DNA of 64,000 nt from Alphaproteobacteria bacterium (GCA_016124955.1 WGMR01000006.1:186001-250000); one strand, 5' to 3'; shown: positions 1 to 9,304, counted from the first letter of the stretch. Made by a program: numbers and translations. The notes: a model not told the origin generated them from the sequence alone.

Positions 1-333
1 TTCCTGCTGCGTATAGTCGGCCGCGGGTGGTAAAAATATAGAAATCTGCGTGAAAGCCAGAAGCATTAAGCAGGAAACGAAGCCCATCCAGATCAACCGC
101 CGGGTGCGGTTAAACCCGTAAACTTCGGTCAGAATATCGCCGAAAACGCAACTGAGCGGGTAAATCAATATGGATGCGCTAAGCACAAACGGCCCTGCCT
201 GAAACAGCTTGCCTGCCGTTACCCACGTTATCAGAAGGGCACAAATATATAGGGATCCGACAATCTCTATATAGCGCGGCTGCCATTGCTTGTCGTTACC
301 GGTTTCTTTCAGGCTTAAATCGCGCTCAAGCAT
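1..333 (-). CDS. yhhQ: Queuosine-precursor transporter, YhhQ/VUT family (partial)
   Basis: Only the first 111 residues are present; the C-terminus lies beyond the left edge. Members of this family (DUF165/YhhQ) import preQ0/preQ1 for queuosine synthesis across the inner membrane. I see hydrophobic segments and the family-like stretch FGDILTEVYGFNRTRR, an acidic/aromatic motif followed by basic residues in a cytoplasmic loop. The ATG at 331-333 is preceded by a clear GGAGG Shine-Dalgarno sequence, which fixes the start. It reads away from the EVE/gpsA group and is probably the last gene of that minus-strand run. Confidence 0.85.
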   Translation of the reverse strand, partial: MLERDLSLKETGNDKQWQPRYIEIVGSLYICALLITWVTAGKLFQAGPFVLSASILIYPLSCVFGDILTEVYGFNRTRRLIWMGFVSCLMLLAFTQISIFLPPAADYTQQE

Positions 334-361
334 ACCGAGCCTCCAGTTGTGTTTTTTAAGT

Positions 362-775
362 CTAGCCTTTTTGCTCACCCAGCGCCAGAACGCGCTTCCA
401 CTGCGCGGCCGTTACGGGCGAAACCGAAAGCCTGCCCTGCCGTACCAGCGCCATATCCTTCAGCGCCTTGTCGGCCTTGATCTGCGCCAGCGTGACCGGT
501 TTCTTCAACGCCCGCACGGGCACCACATCCACCATCACGAACTTGCCTGCCTTGTCGCTTTTGTCGGGATAGGCGGCACGGACGATCTTCATAATGCCCA
601 CAATCTCCTTCCCTTCGTTGGAATGGTAGAAGAAAGCCTGATCGCCCGGCGTCATCGCGCGCATATTGTTAGCCGCCTGATGGTTGCGCACACCGTCCCA
701 GCCGCCCTTGCCGTCACGCGCCAGCTCGGCCCACGGATAGACATGCGGTTCCGATTTCATCAGCCAATAGGCCAT
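362..775 (-). CDS. EVE domain-containing protein
   Basis: The protein has 137 residues, which is a single EVE (PUA-like, former DUF55) domain and little else. It opens with MAYWLMKSEPHVYPW and continues with WDGVRNHQAANNMR and GDQAFFYHSNEGKEIVG, which are the recognisable EVE signatures. EVE domains are thought to bind modified bases in nucleic acid; the substrate here is unknown. The ATG abuts the stop codon of gpsA with no gap, so the two are almost certainly co-transcribed and perhaps translationally coupled. EVE proteins next to gpsA are common in alphaproteobacteria. Confidence 0.9.
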   Translation of the reverse strand: MAYWLMKSEPHVYPWAELARDGKGGWDGVRNHQAANNMRAMTPGDQAFFYHSNEGKEIVGIMKIVRAAYPDKSDKAGKFVMVDVVPVRALKKPVTLAQIKADKALKDMALVRQGRLSVSPVTAAQWKRVLALGEQKG

Positions 776-1780
776 CTAGCGCGTTTCCTGCTTGATCGGC
801 CGTGCCAGCAGCGCGACGATGGTATCGTCCACATCGGCATCGCGGTTCAAAATGGCATCGACCGCAGCGATAATCGGCACATCAACCTTGTGCTTCTTCG
901 CAAGCTTCACGGCGGCGGCGGCGGTATAGACACCTTCGGCCACCGAGCGGCGCGCGCCCAGAATATCCTTCAGCTTCCTGCCCTGCCCCAGCGCGAAGCC
1001 CAGCGTCATGTTGCGGGATTGCTGCCCCGCGCATGTCAGCACAAGGTCACCGAGCCCGGAAAGCCCCATAAAGGTTTCGGCGCGCCCGCCGCACGCGACG
1101 CCAAGCCGCGCCAGTTCGGCAAGGCCGCGCGTGATGATGGCGGCGCGGCCGTTATCGCCCAGCTTGTGGCCTTCAACAACCCCGCTGGCGATCGCCAGCA
1201 CGTTCTTAACCGCACCGCCGATCTGCACACCAATAACATCGCTTGAAACATAGGGGCGCAGCGTGCGGCTGCCGATAGCCTTGGCCAGCGCGGGGCCGAG
1301 CTTTTTATCCTTGCAGGCCAGCGTCACGGCCGTGGGCATGTTCTTGGCTACTTCGGCCGCAAAGGTCGGCCCGGAAAGCACGGCGATGGGATGCTTGGGC
1401 AGCGTTTTGGTCACGACTTCGCTCATTAAACAAAGCGTTTTCTGCTCGATGCCCTTGGCACAGATGATAAGCGGAATTTTCGGTTTGATTTTTTTCTTCA
1501 GGTCAGCGCACACGACACGCATATGCTGCGCCGGAACCGCCAGCACCAGCGCATCGCATTTCTTGAAATCATCAAAATCGCCGCTGGCGTGAAGGCCGGG
1601 ATCGAGCGGGATTTTGGGCAAAAATACCGGGTTGCGATGCTGCTTGTTGATGGCGGCGATAATATCGGGTTCCCGCGCCCAGATCGTCGCCTGCCGCCCG
1701 GCGCGTATGAGCGAGAGCCCGAGCGCCGTGCCCCATGCGCCCGCGCCGATGATACCAAAATGCGAGAAAGTCGAAGCCAT
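776..1780 (-). CDS. gpsA: NAD(P)+-dependent glycerol-3-phosphate dehydrogenase
   Basis: The protein has 334 residues, normal for GpsA. It reduces dihydroxyacetone phosphate to sn-glycerol-3-phosphate for phospholipid synthesis in the cytosol. The N-terminal Rossmann motif GAGAWGTALG, the central VLSGPTFAAEVA block, and the catalytic-domain motifs GGAVKNVLAIASG and GLGDLVLTC are all present. It ends flush with the start of the EVE gene. About 70 bp separate it from the upstream ATPase gene, so a shared transcript is possible but not shown. Confidence 0.96.
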   Translation of the reverse strand: MASTFSHFGIIGAGAWGTALGLSLIRAGRQATIWAREPDIIAAINKQHRNPVFLPKIPLDPGLHASGDFDDFKKCDALVLAVPAQHMRVVCADLKKKIKPKIPLIICAKGIEQKTLCLMSEVVTKTLPKHPIAVLSGPTFAAEVAKNMPTAVTLACKDKKLGPALAKAIGSRTLRPYVSSDVIGVQIGGAVKNVLAIASGVVEGHKLGDNGRAAIITRGLAELARLGVACGGRAETFMGLSGLGDLVLTCAGQQSRNMTLGFALGQGRKLKDILGARRSVAEGVYTAAAAVKLAKKHKVDVPIIAAVDAILNRDADVDDTIVALLARPIKQETR

Positions 1781-1849
1781 GAAGCGCCTCCTGATGCGGG
1801 GAACACCATAACCATAACGGCCGCCGCAGGGAAGTCCGTGTTTGTCCGC

Positions 1850-2887
1850 CTAGCGCTTGCCGAGATCGAGCCCGGTGATGGAAGTGTTGGTGGGGCCGGG
1901 GCCGGCAAGAATGTTCATGCGGGCAATCAGCTTGTCCACATAGGTGTTGATCATGCCGATGCGGCCTTCGCGGATCAGGGCGCGCACCGGGTCGCCGTTA
2001 TGGCCGTCTTCCGTGGTGATATAGCGCAGAAACGGGCAATTGGTGCCGAGCGTCTGGTGCAGAACCGCCGTCAGGCCCTGCGCCAGCATGAAGTTGGCGG
2101 AATGGCCGATACTTTGTTCGGCAAGATGCACGAGCCCCATCAAACTTTCTTCTATCGAACCGGCATGGATGGTGGTGATGACAAGATGGCCCGTGGTGGC
2201 GGCGCGCAAAATCTGTTCCGCCGCGCGCGGGCTGCGCACTTCGCCAACCAGCATATAGCGCGGCGTCCAGCGCAAGGCGCGCTTGAGCGGCGTGACCCAA
2301 TCTTCGTTATCCTCGACCTGCACCTGATAGCAGTAGCCGTTTTCGCCCACCGGGCCATCGAGCATGTATTCGACCGGGTCTTCGATCGAGATCGCGACGC
2401 CGCCGTTGCGTTCGAGATAATCCTTGAGCAGCGCGAAAGAGGTTGTCGTTTTGCCGTGGCCGGTTGAGCCCGAGATCAGCACAAGCCCGTCGCGGCGCCC
2501 GAGCGAGCGCAGCATGTTAATGATCTGCGGCGCGTAGTTCAGATCTTCCAGCTTCGGCACCTTGGAGTTGATGCGGCGTAAAATCACCCATTCGGCGCCC
2601 GTGGCCAGCTTTTGGTAGGAAAGGCGGAAGCGCACGCCGTCATATTCGAACGCGCTGTCGGGCGTTGTAAAATCGGCACGGACCTTTTCCGCGATTTGTG
2701 CCGCTTCAGCCATATAGGCCGTTGGCAAGGGCCGCGACCATGCGTTGGATTCGTCGCGCGCCTGCGAACGGTAGCGGGCTTCCCCCGGCTTATCGATGCG
2801 CAGATACAAATCCATGAAGGCCAGATCGCGCAAGCGCGTGCTTTCCCGCCCGTCCTGCTGCCAATCATGTTGCCCGGGCGTTTGCAT
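1850..2887 (-). CDS. PilT/DotB-like secretion ATPase, second copy
   Basis: The protein has 345 residues and belongs to the GspE/PilT/VirB11 superfamily. It carries Walker A GSTGHGKTTT (about residues 140-149), a Walker B-like YMLVGEVR (about 211-218) and a His-box region ITTIHAGSIEESLMG (about 237-251). The N-terminal domain is short, more like DotB or PilT than GspE. Such ATPases form hexamers that power pilus retraction or type IV secretion. It starts 3 bp after the stop of its paralogue at 2891-3886. No pilin, platform protein or Dot/Icm gene is visible nearby. Retraction motor, type IVB-like ATPase and an uncharacterised use remain open. Confidence 0.85.
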   Translation of the reverse strand: MQTPGQHDWQQDGRESTRLRDLAFMDLYLRIDKPGEARYRSQARDESNAWSRPLPTAYMAEAAQIAEKVRADFTTPDSAFEYDGVRFRLSYQKLATGAEWVILRRINSKVPKLEDLNYAPQIINMLRSLGRRDGLVLISGSTGHGKTTTSFALLKDYLERNGGVAISIEDPVEYMLDGPVGENGYCYQVQVEDNEDWVTPLKRALRWTPRYMLVGEVRSPRAAEQILRAATTGHLVITTIHAGSIEESLMGLVHLAEQSIGHSANFMLAQGLTAVLHQTLGTNCPFLRYITTEDGHNGDPVRALIREGRIGMINTYVDKLIARMNILAGPGPTNTSITGLDLGKR

Positions 2888-2890
2888 GGC

Positions 2891-3886
2891 CTACCGTTTC
2901 CCCGTAGCCGCCGCCACGGGCATGCCCGGCGCGGCGGCGCCGAACGTGCCTTGCGTGTTAAGCTTGGCCGATATTTTGTCGATGTAGGTCGAAATCATGC
3001 CGATTTTGCGTTCACGGATCAGCGAGCGCACGGGATCACCGGGCGCGTTTTCTTCGGTGAACAGATAGCGGATATAGGGCCCCATTTCCCGCATGGTCTG
3101 GTAGATCACGGCCGTGAGGCTCGAAGACAAAATGTTTTCGACCCCCGGGCCCATCGCCTGTTCGGCAAGGTGGATAATGCCCATCAAAGCCTCTTCGGGC
3201 GCACCGGCATGCACGGTCGTAACGACAAGATGCCCGGTCGATGCGGCACGCAGCAATTGTTCGGCCGCCTTGGGTGTGCGGATTTCGCCCACGAATATGT
3301 AACGCGGCGCCCAGCGCAAAGAGCGTTTCAGCGCGGAGGCCCACTCTTCATCGGAACCCACTTCGACCTGAAAGCAGAAACCGCTGTCGCCGTGACGGCC
3401 CTTGATGATGTATTCGGTCGGATCCTCGATCGTCACCGCCGTGCCGCCATAGTGGCGCAGAAAATCGACCAGCAGCGCGGTCGCAGTCGTGGTCTTGCCC
3501 TGCCCGGTAGCGCCGGAAACAACGACCAGCCCGTCGCGCTGCCCAAGCTGACGCATGTGGTTGAGCAGCGTGGGCATCAACCCAAGCTTCTCGAGTTCGG
3601 GAATATCGGTATTGATGCGGCGGATACAGGCCCAGTGCGTGCCATCCGCCATATGTTGTTTGGAAAGGCGAAAGCGCAGCCCTTCGAAATCCATCGAACC
3701 GTCGCTGTCCTGCCGCTTGTTCAGTTCGGCCGCGAGGCGTTCCGTCACGGCCGCATATTCGGGCGGCACCTCAAGGTTGGCGTGCGTGCGCCCGGCCTTG
3801 CGCGGCAAATAGAGCGCAACTTCCTTCTGATCGAGCCTGACATACAGGTCCGAGAAATTGAGATCGCGCAGGCTGGCTTCGCTCAT
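2891..3886 (-). CDS. PilT/DotB-like secretion ATPase, first copy
   Basis: The protein has 331 residues and is clearly paralogous to the next gene along its whole length. It has Walker A GATGQGKTTT (about 125-134), YIFVGEIR (about 196-203) and TTVHAGAPEEALMG. The opening LRDLNFSDLYVRLDQK matches the paralogue's LRDLAFMDLYLRIDKP. Both copies keep nucleotide-binding motifs, so neither looks degenerate; a hetero-oligomer or two related motors are both plausible. It is the promoter-proximal gene of the pair, reading out of an approximately 400-bp AT-rich region that it shares with hisS on the other strand. Confidence 0.85.
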   Translation of the reverse strand: MSEASLRDLNFSDLYVRLDQKEVALYLPRKAGRTHANLEVPPEYAAVTERLAAELNKRQDSDGSMDFEGLRFRLSKQHMADGTHWACIRRINTDIPELEKLGLMPTLLNHMRQLGQRDGLVVVSGATGQGKTTTATALLVDFLRHYGGTAVTIEDPTEYIIKGRHGDSGFCFQVEVGSDEEWASALKRSLRWAPRYIFVGEIRTPKAAEQLLRAASTGHLVVTTVHAGAPEEALMGIIHLAEQAMGPGVENILSSSLTAVIYQTMREMGPYIRYLFTEENAPGDPVRSLIRERKIGMISTYIDKISAKLNTQGTFGAAAPGMPVAAATGKR

Positions 3887-4288
3887 AGCAGGCTCGTGCT
3901 CTCGCCGGCACAGACTGGCTGGCCGGGCATGTGTGGGTCCGAGTTAACCATAATCGCCTGAAAAGGCTAATTCGCAGTTAATTCAATGTCACAAAAACCG
4001 GGAAATTTTGTTATTTTCCAACATATTACCGATTCGGACACGAAAATCCCTGCCTGCCCTGCCTGTCCCCCCATACGGGCGGCTGCGATGGACAGCAAAC
4101 ATCGCATAAAGCCAAGCGGCGGCAGGGTTACCGGGTGACCACAGGTTTTAAAAAATACAATTATATTCAATAGGTTATACGGAAAGGCAAGCGGGTAAAA
4201 ATCTGCAGCGACTCATAGCTTTCTGCTTCATAAACCGCTAAAACGTCTGTCATTCCTTCATATTTTCTTGCCCGAACGCTGCTCATCG
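3887..4288. other. Divergent intergenic region between secretion ATPases and hisS
   Basis: About 400 bp separate two divergent transcription units and presumably carry both promoters. The stretches 3960-4020 and 4140-4220 are markedly AT-rich compared with the rest of the window. A short repetitive patch (CCTGCCTGCCC-like, near 4050-4070) lies between them. A 67-codon minus-strand reading frame spans part of the region but has no recognisable motif and no convincing ribosome-binding site. I could not place a convincing -35/-10 pair. Confidence 0.5.
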
Positions 4289-5644
4289 ATGTCGATCACC
4301 GCCCCACGCACCCCCGCCGGAACAATGGAACTGCTGCCGCGCGAGCAGATGGCGTTCCAGCACATGCTCGATACCATCAGGCGCGGCTATGAACGTTTCG
4401 GGTTCGTGCCCGTTGAAACACCGGCGTTCGAGATCAAGGATGTGCTGCTCACCAAATCGGGCGGCGAAACCGAAAAGCAGGTTTACTTCGTGCAATCTTC
4501 GGGCGCGCGCGAACAGGGGCACGATATCGATCTCGCGCTGCGTTTCGATCTGACGGTGCCGCTGGCGCGCTATGTGGCGGAGCACGAGCGCGAACTCGCC
4601 TTCCCGTTCCGCCGCTACCAGATCCAGCGCGTCTATCGCGGCGAGCGCGCGCAGAAGGGCCGCTTCCGCGAATTCTACCAGTGCGATATCGACGTGATCG
4701 GCAAAGACAAGCTCGATCCCGTCTTCGATGCCGAAATGCCCGCGATCATTGCGCAGATATTCGAAGAGCTGCAGGTCGGCGATTTCACGATCAATTTCAG
4801 CAACCGCAAAATATTGCTCGGCCTTGCGGCGGCGCTGAATGTCCCGGCGGACAAGCAGGGTCTTGTGCTGCGCGAAATCGACAAGATCGACAAAATCGGC
4901 GCCGACAAAGTGCGCGAAGCGCTTGGCACGCTTGGCATGGCGGAAAAGGATGCCGCGCGCATGCTGCGGCTCGTCGCGCTGAAAGGCAGCAAGCAAGATA
5001 TCGTCGCCGCGCTGCAGGCCGAGAAAATTGACAACCCGCTGTTCAAGGAAGGCTTCGATGAACTGACGGCCGTCGTCGCCGCTCTCGTGGCCTTGGGTGT
5101 GCCGGAAGAACGCGCGCGCCTCAACCTCGCGATCGCGCGCGGGCTCGATTACTATACCGGCACGGTCTATGAAACCTTTCTGGCGGACGCGCCACAGCTG
5201 GGCAGCGTATGTTCGGGCGGGCGCTATGAAAACCTCGCCAGCCACTACACGAAATCAAGCCTGCCCGGCGTCGGCATCTCGATCGGCGCGACGCGCCTGT
5301 TCGACCATTTGCGCGGCAACGGCTGGCGCGGGCTCGGCGCCAGCAATCTGCAGGTGCTTGTCGCGAACCTCGATCCCGCGCTGCGTGCCGATTACCTCGC
5401 GCTGGCCACGCAGCTGCGGCGCGCAGGCATCAACACCGAAGTTTATCTCGAAGCCGCCAAGCTCGACAAACAAATGAAATACGCCAGCCGCACCGGCGTG
5501 CCATATTGCATTTTGCTTGGCAGCGAAGAAAAGCAGCGCGGCATTGTCACGGTCAAGGATCTGGACGCCAAGCAGCAAGGCGACGTGCCTGCGGCAGACC
5601 TGCCGGCGCATATGGCGAAACTTCTGCAAGCGCGGGCGGGCTAG
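4289..5644 (+). CDS. hisS: Histidyl-tRNA synthetase
   Basis: About 451 residues from the ATG at 4289; an in-frame TTG at 4268 would add seven. It charges tRNA-His in the cytosol. Motif 2 reads [19 protein letters not shown] followed by [13 protein letters not shown], and the HisA-box region reads [11 protein letters not shown]. These spellings ([22 protein letters not shown]) look more like the archaeal/eukaryotic-type HisRS than E. coli's HERPQKGRYRQFHQ and YYNRTVFE. Some alphaproteobacteria are known to use such a variant HisRS together with tRNA-His lacking G-1. The gene is followed after 5 bp by the penicillin-binding protein gene. Confidence 0.93.
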   Translation: MSITAPRTPAGTMELLPREQMAFQHMLDTIRRGYERFGFVPVETPAFEIKDVLLTKSGGETEKQVYFVQSSGAREQGHDIDLALRFDLTVPLARYVAEHERELAFPFRRYQIQRVYRGERAQKGRFREFYQCDIDVIGKDKLDPVFDAEMPAIIAQIFEELQVGDFTINFSNRKILLGLAAALNVPADKQGLVLREIDKIDKIGADKVREALGTLGMAEKDAARMLRLVALKGSKQDIVAALQAEKIDNPLFKEGFDELTAVVAALVALGVPEERARLNLAIARGLDYYTGTVYETFLADAPQLGSVCSGGRYENLASHYTKSSLPGVGISIGATRLFDHLRGNGWRGLGASNLQVLVANLDPALRADYLALATQLRRAGINTEVYLEAAKLDKQMKYASRTGVPYCILLGSEEKQRGIVTVKDLDAKQQGDVPAADLPAHMAKLLQARAG

Positions 5645-5649
5645 GCGCG

Positions 5650-8600
5650 ATGCGTTCAATCAAACCCATATGGCTGCTGGTCATTCTGATGTTCATCAGC
5701 GGGATCGTCGCCGTCTGCATCTGGGCGGGCGAAGAAATGCGCAGCTCCCGCCTGCAGGCGCGCAACCTGTCACAAATGGCCGGATCCATGACGGTTGCGG
5801 TCGAAGATGGGCCGCAGCAATCCGCCTGGTTCCCAACCTACGGCCCCTATAACCAGCGGCTTGGCTATACCTACCTGCCTTACTTCATCAAGGCGCTGCG
5901 CGGCAGCAATTATGAAGTGAATGCACAGGCGCAGCCTTCCAAGGAATTTATGCGCTTCGTGCATTTCGGCGGCTTCCCGATTTACCGCGCCAAGACCACC
6001 GCCGGGCTTGCCATCTATGATCGCAACGGCGCGGCGCTGCACAGCATGCGCTACCCCACGCGCACCTTCGATAATTTCGACGCCATCCCGCCGGTGCTGA
6101 CCGGCACGCTTCTGTTCATCGAAAACCGCGAGCTGCTTGACCCCGATGCGTCGCCCACGCGTAACCCGGCGATCGAATGGGACCGTTTCATGCTGGCCGG
6201 GTTTGGCCACATCCTTGGCCTGTTCGTGCCCAGCGTCAACACCGGCGGCGGCAGCACGCTTGCGACGCAGATTGAAAAGTTCCGTTTTTCACCCGAAGGC
6301 CAGACATCAAGCGCGCGCGAAAAGATCAAGCAGATCATCTCCGCCAGCATGCGCGCCTATATGGACGGGCCCGATACTACCGGCACGCGCCGGCAAATCG
6401 TGCTGGACTATCTGAACGCCACGCCGCTTTCCGCCCGCGCGGGCTGGGGAGAAATCAACGGCGTGGGCGACGGGTTGTGGGCATGGTTCGGGCGCGAATT
6501 GCACGACACCAGCGCGCAACTGAACTTCGATGAAGATGACCGGGATTTGCTACGCGTCAAAGCGCAAGCCTACCGCCATGTGCTGGCGCTTATCCTTGCG
6601 CAGCGGCGGCCATCCTATTATCTGGCCACCAACCGCGGCGAGCTTGAGCAATTGATCGATATCACGCTCACGCAGCTCGCCCAGGCGGGCGTGATCACGG
6701 CCAAGCTGCGCGATGCGGCGGCGAAGGAAAAGCTTTTGTTCCTTGCCGCGCCGCCGCCGGTACCCGGCTATTCCTTTGTCGCACAAAAGGCCGTCAGCGC
6801 GGTGCGCATGCATTTGTTAAATCTTTTCGGCATCAAGAGCCTGTACGAGCTCGATCGCTTTGACATGCGCGCTTCCACAACGCTCGATATGCCGGTGCAG
6901 GAAAAAGTGACCGATTTCCTGCAAAAGCTGAAAGACCCGGATTTTCTCAAGGAAGCCGGGCTGCAGGGCTTCCGCCTGCTGGGTGAAAACAGTGACCCGA
7001 CCAAAATCAACTGGACCATCGTGCTGTATGAAAAAGGCGAAGGCGGCAACGAGGTGCGCGTACAGGCCGATAATCTCGATCAGCCGCTCGATCTGAATGA
7101 AGGCGCCAAGCTCGATCTCGGTTCCACCGCAAAGCTGCGGACCATGATCACCTATCTCGAAATTCTCAGCGAATTGCACAAGCGCTTTGCCGCCTTCGAC
7201 GACGACGCGCTGGCCGAGGTGACAGAAGACGCGCCGGATGCGCTGACCAAATGGACGATCACATGGCTGCGCGAACACAAGGACCGCAACCTTCAAGCCA
7301 TGCTGGATGACGCGATCCAGCGCAGCTATTCCGCCAACCCGCGCGAAACTTTCTATACCGGCGGCGGCGTGCATCGCTTCAACAATTTCGACCATAAGGA
7401 CGATCACAGGATCGTCCCGCTTGCGGAAGCCTTCCGCCATTCGATCAACCTGCCCTTCATCCGGCTGATGCGCGATATCGTCAATTACACGATCGCGCAG
7501 GGCCCGGAGCGCAAACAGGTCATACTTGGTGACCCGGATTACCCGGCGCGGCAGGAATATCTTGAACGCTTCGCCGATCAGGAAGGCAGCGTCTTTCTCA
7601 ATCGCTACTTCGTCGAATACAGCAAGCTGGACGAGGAAGAGTCGTTCGAGCGGCTGATCAAACGCAGCCGCAAAAGCATGACGGCGCTGACGACCGTTTA
7701 CCGTTCGGTCTATCCCGAACAGCCCGCGAGCGCGCTGGCGGAATTTCTGCGCGAACGCGTGCCGGGCCGCCGGCTGAGCGACGAACAGGTCGCGCGCTAT
7801 TACGTCAGCTACGGCACCGACGCCTATAACCTTGCTGACCGCGGTTATATCGCGGGCGTGCACCCGCTTGAACTTTGGCTGGTCGGATGGTTGCGCGAAA
7901 ACCGTGGCGTGGCGCGGCGCGACATGCTGAAGGCCAGCCGCGACCAGCGCTTGCAAACCTATAGCTGGCTTTTCCGCACGCGCCATAAATCGGCGCAAGA
8001 CAACCGCATCCGCATTTTGCTCGAACAGGATGCCTTCGATACCATCCAGCAGCGTTGGGCCCGGCTCGGTTATCCGTTCGGGCGGCTGGTGCCGAGCCTC
8101 GCGACCGCGATCGGCAGCTCGGCCGACAAGCCGGGCGCGCTGGCCGAACTGATGGGCATCATCGTCAATGACGGCGTAAAGCTGCCGACCGTACGGTTGA
8201 AATCGGTCGAATTCGCGCCGGGCACGCCCTACCAAACCGCCATGACCCGCAAAGACCGACCGGGCGAAAAGGTTTTGCCGCATGAGGTTGTTGCCACCGT
8301 GCGCACGGCGTTGATGGATGTGGTTGCGAACGGCACCGCGCGCCGCGTTTCCGGCGTGTTCAAGGATGCGGCGGGTAATTTGCTGCCCGTCGGCGGCAAA
8401 ACCGGCACGGGCGATCATCGCTTCGATGAATTCGCGCCCGGCGGACGGCTGATATCGTCGCGCGTCGTTAAACGCACGGCCACCCTCGTTTTCTTCATCG
8501 ACGACCGCCTGTTCGGCAGCATCACGGCCTATGTGGCCGGGCCCGACGCCGCAAAATACAGCTTCACAAGCGCCTTGCCAGCTCAGATGCTGACGGCGAT

Positions 8601-8688
8601 GGCCCCTATTTTACAACCACTTGTGGATGAAAAGCAGCCCGCCACGATCAGCGCGGTTGAAACCGCACGCGCAGCTTCGCTACCCTAG
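5650..8688 (+). CDS. Divergent bifunctional penicillin-binding protein (GT51 + transpeptidase)
   Basis: The protein has 1012 residues from ATG 5650; the frame is open further upstream but overlaps hisS. An N-terminal membrane anchor (about 7-28) is followed by a glycosyltransferase-51-like region: FIENRELL with candidate catalytic Glu158, GGSTLATQIEKF, and YLNATPLSARAGWGEINGVG. The transpeptidase shows SxxK at S492-TA-K495, SxN at S561-A-N563 and KTGTG at 917-921. It would polymerise and cross-link peptidoglycan at the periplasmic face. The glycosyltransferase motif is unusual: the typical EDxxFxxH is not kept, and the protein is longer than standard class A enzymes. It sits 4 bp before the IalB-like gene. 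Confidence 0.85.
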   Translation: MRSIKPIWLLVILMFISGIVAVCIWAGEEMRSSRLQARNLSQMAGSMTVAVEDGPQQSAWFPTYGPYNQRLGYTYLPYFIKALRGSNYEVNAQAQPSKEFMRFVHFGGFPIYRAKTTAGLAIYDRNGAALHSMRYPTRTFDNFDAIPPVLTGTLLFIENRELLDPDASPTRNPAIEWDRFMLAGFGHILGLFVPSVNTGGGSTLATQIEKFRFSPEGQTSSAREKIKQIISASMRAYMDGPDTTGTRRQIVLDYLNATPLSARAGWGEINGVGDGLWAWFGRELHDTSAQLNFDEDDRDLLRVKAQAYRHVLALILAQRRPSYYLATNRGELEQLIDITLTQLAQAGVITAKLRDAAAKEKLLFLAAPPPVPGYSFVAQKAVSAVRMHLLNLFGIKSLYELDRFDMRASTTLDMPVQEKVTDFLQKLKDPDFLKEAGLQGFRLLGENSDPTKINWTIVLYEKGEGGNEVRVQADNLDQPLDLNEGAKLDLGSTAKLRTMITYLEILSELHKRFAAFDDDALAEVTEDAPDALTKWTITWLREHKDRNLQAMLDDAIQRSYSANPRETFYTGGGVHRFNNFDHKDDHRIVPLAEAFRHSINLPFIRLMRDIVNYTIAQGPERKQVILGDPDYPARQEYLERFADQEGSVFLNRYFVEYSKLDEEESFERLIKRSRKSMTALTTVYRSVYPEQPASALAEFLRERVPGRRLSDEQVARYYVSYGTDAYNLADRGYIAGVHPLELWLVGWLRENRGVARRDMLKASRDQRLQTYSWLFRTRHKSAQDNRIRILLEQDAFDTIQQRWARLGYPFGRLVPSLATAIGSSADKPGALAELMGIIVNDGVKLPTVRLKSVEFAPGTPYQTAMTRKDRPGEKVLPHEVVATVRTALMDVVANGTARRVSGVFKDAAGNLLPVGGKTGTGDHRFDEFAPGGRLISSRVVKRTATLVFFIDDRLFGSITAYVAGPDAAKYSFTSALPAQMLTAMAPILQPLVDEKQPATISAVETARAASLP

Positions 8689-8692
8689 GGCC

Positions 8693-9247
8693 ATGAATCG
8701 CCCAGCCTTCATATTCCCGCTTCTTCTCGCGGTCGCTTTGGCCGCACCCGCAGCAGCCGAACAGCAACAGCTTCCACCCCTGCCCGCGCCGCCCGGCGCG
8801 CCCATGCTGCACGGCAGGTTCGGCGACTGGGCCGTCTATAGCTACAAGGAAAACGGCCTGCCGGTCTGCTTCATGAAGAGCGAACCGAAAAAACAGGCGC
8901 GCATGCGCGGGCGCGGCGACACGTACATTATGGTCACGCACCGCCCGGCGGAAAACAGCCTGAACGTTCTGCACATTACGGCGGGCTTCGATTACCTTGC
9001 GCAAAGCGATGTACGCCTGACGATCGACGGCAAGAATTATATTATGTTCACCGACAAGGACCATGCATGGGGGCGCGACGCGACGACCGACCGCATCATC
9101 GTCGCTGCCATGCGTGACGGTAAAAGCGCCCTGACGGTACGCGGGCGCGACCGCAAGGGCAGCAGCATAACCGACAGCTATAGCCTGAAGGGCGCCACGG
9201 CGGCCTGGAAGGCGCTGAACAAGGCCTGCAAGGTGGCCGCGCAGTAA
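8693..9247 (+). CDS. Invasion-associated locus B (IalB)-like secreted protein
   Basis: The protein has 184 residues with a signal peptide (hydrophobic core FPLLLAVALAAPAAA, cleavage after AAA). The mature part has the features of PF06776/IalB-like proteins: HGRFGDWAVYSY, a following Cys-Phe pair, YIMVTHRP, and a C-terminal KGATAAWKALNKACK with the second cysteine. Family members are periplasmic or envelope proteins of unknown biochemical function; the name comes from Bartonella and does not imply pathogenicity here. The ATG lies 4 bp past the penicillin-binding protein stop, so they are probably one transcript. Confidence 0.75.
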   Translation: MNRPAFIFPLLLAVALAAPAAAEQQQLPPLPAPPGAPMLHGRFGDWAVYSYKENGLPVCFMKSEPKKQARMRGRGDTYIMVTHRPAENSLNVLHITAGFDYLAQSDVRLTIDGKNYIMFTDKDHAWGRDATTDRIIVAAMRDGKSALTVRGRDRKGSSITDSYSLKGATAAWKALNKACKVAAQ

Positions 9248-9304
9248 GCCTTTATATTTGCCGCCAAAATGCGAAAGCTTTGACTTTGCGGCCCCGTTCG
9301 GGGC

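Noticed and set aside
2612-3961. Long plus-strand open frame of about 449 codons opposite the ATPases
   Set aside because: It runs antisense to two well-supported ATPase genes; its product is His/Arg-rich without a domain. High GC at third positions keeps the opposite frame open.
3967-4170. 67-codon minus-strand frame upstream of the secretion ATPases
   Set aside because: No Shine-Dalgarno, no motif, and AT-rich promoter-like composition.
5506-5649. Upstream extension of the penicillin-binding protein into hisS
   Set aside because: The extension would overlap hisS by 139 bp; the ATG at 5650 leads directly into a normal membrane anchor.
6817-8418. Long minus-strand open frame (533 codons) opposite the penicillin-binding protein
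   Set aside because: Antisense to a gene with intact SxxK, SxN and KTG motifs; no ribosome site and no recognisable protein features.
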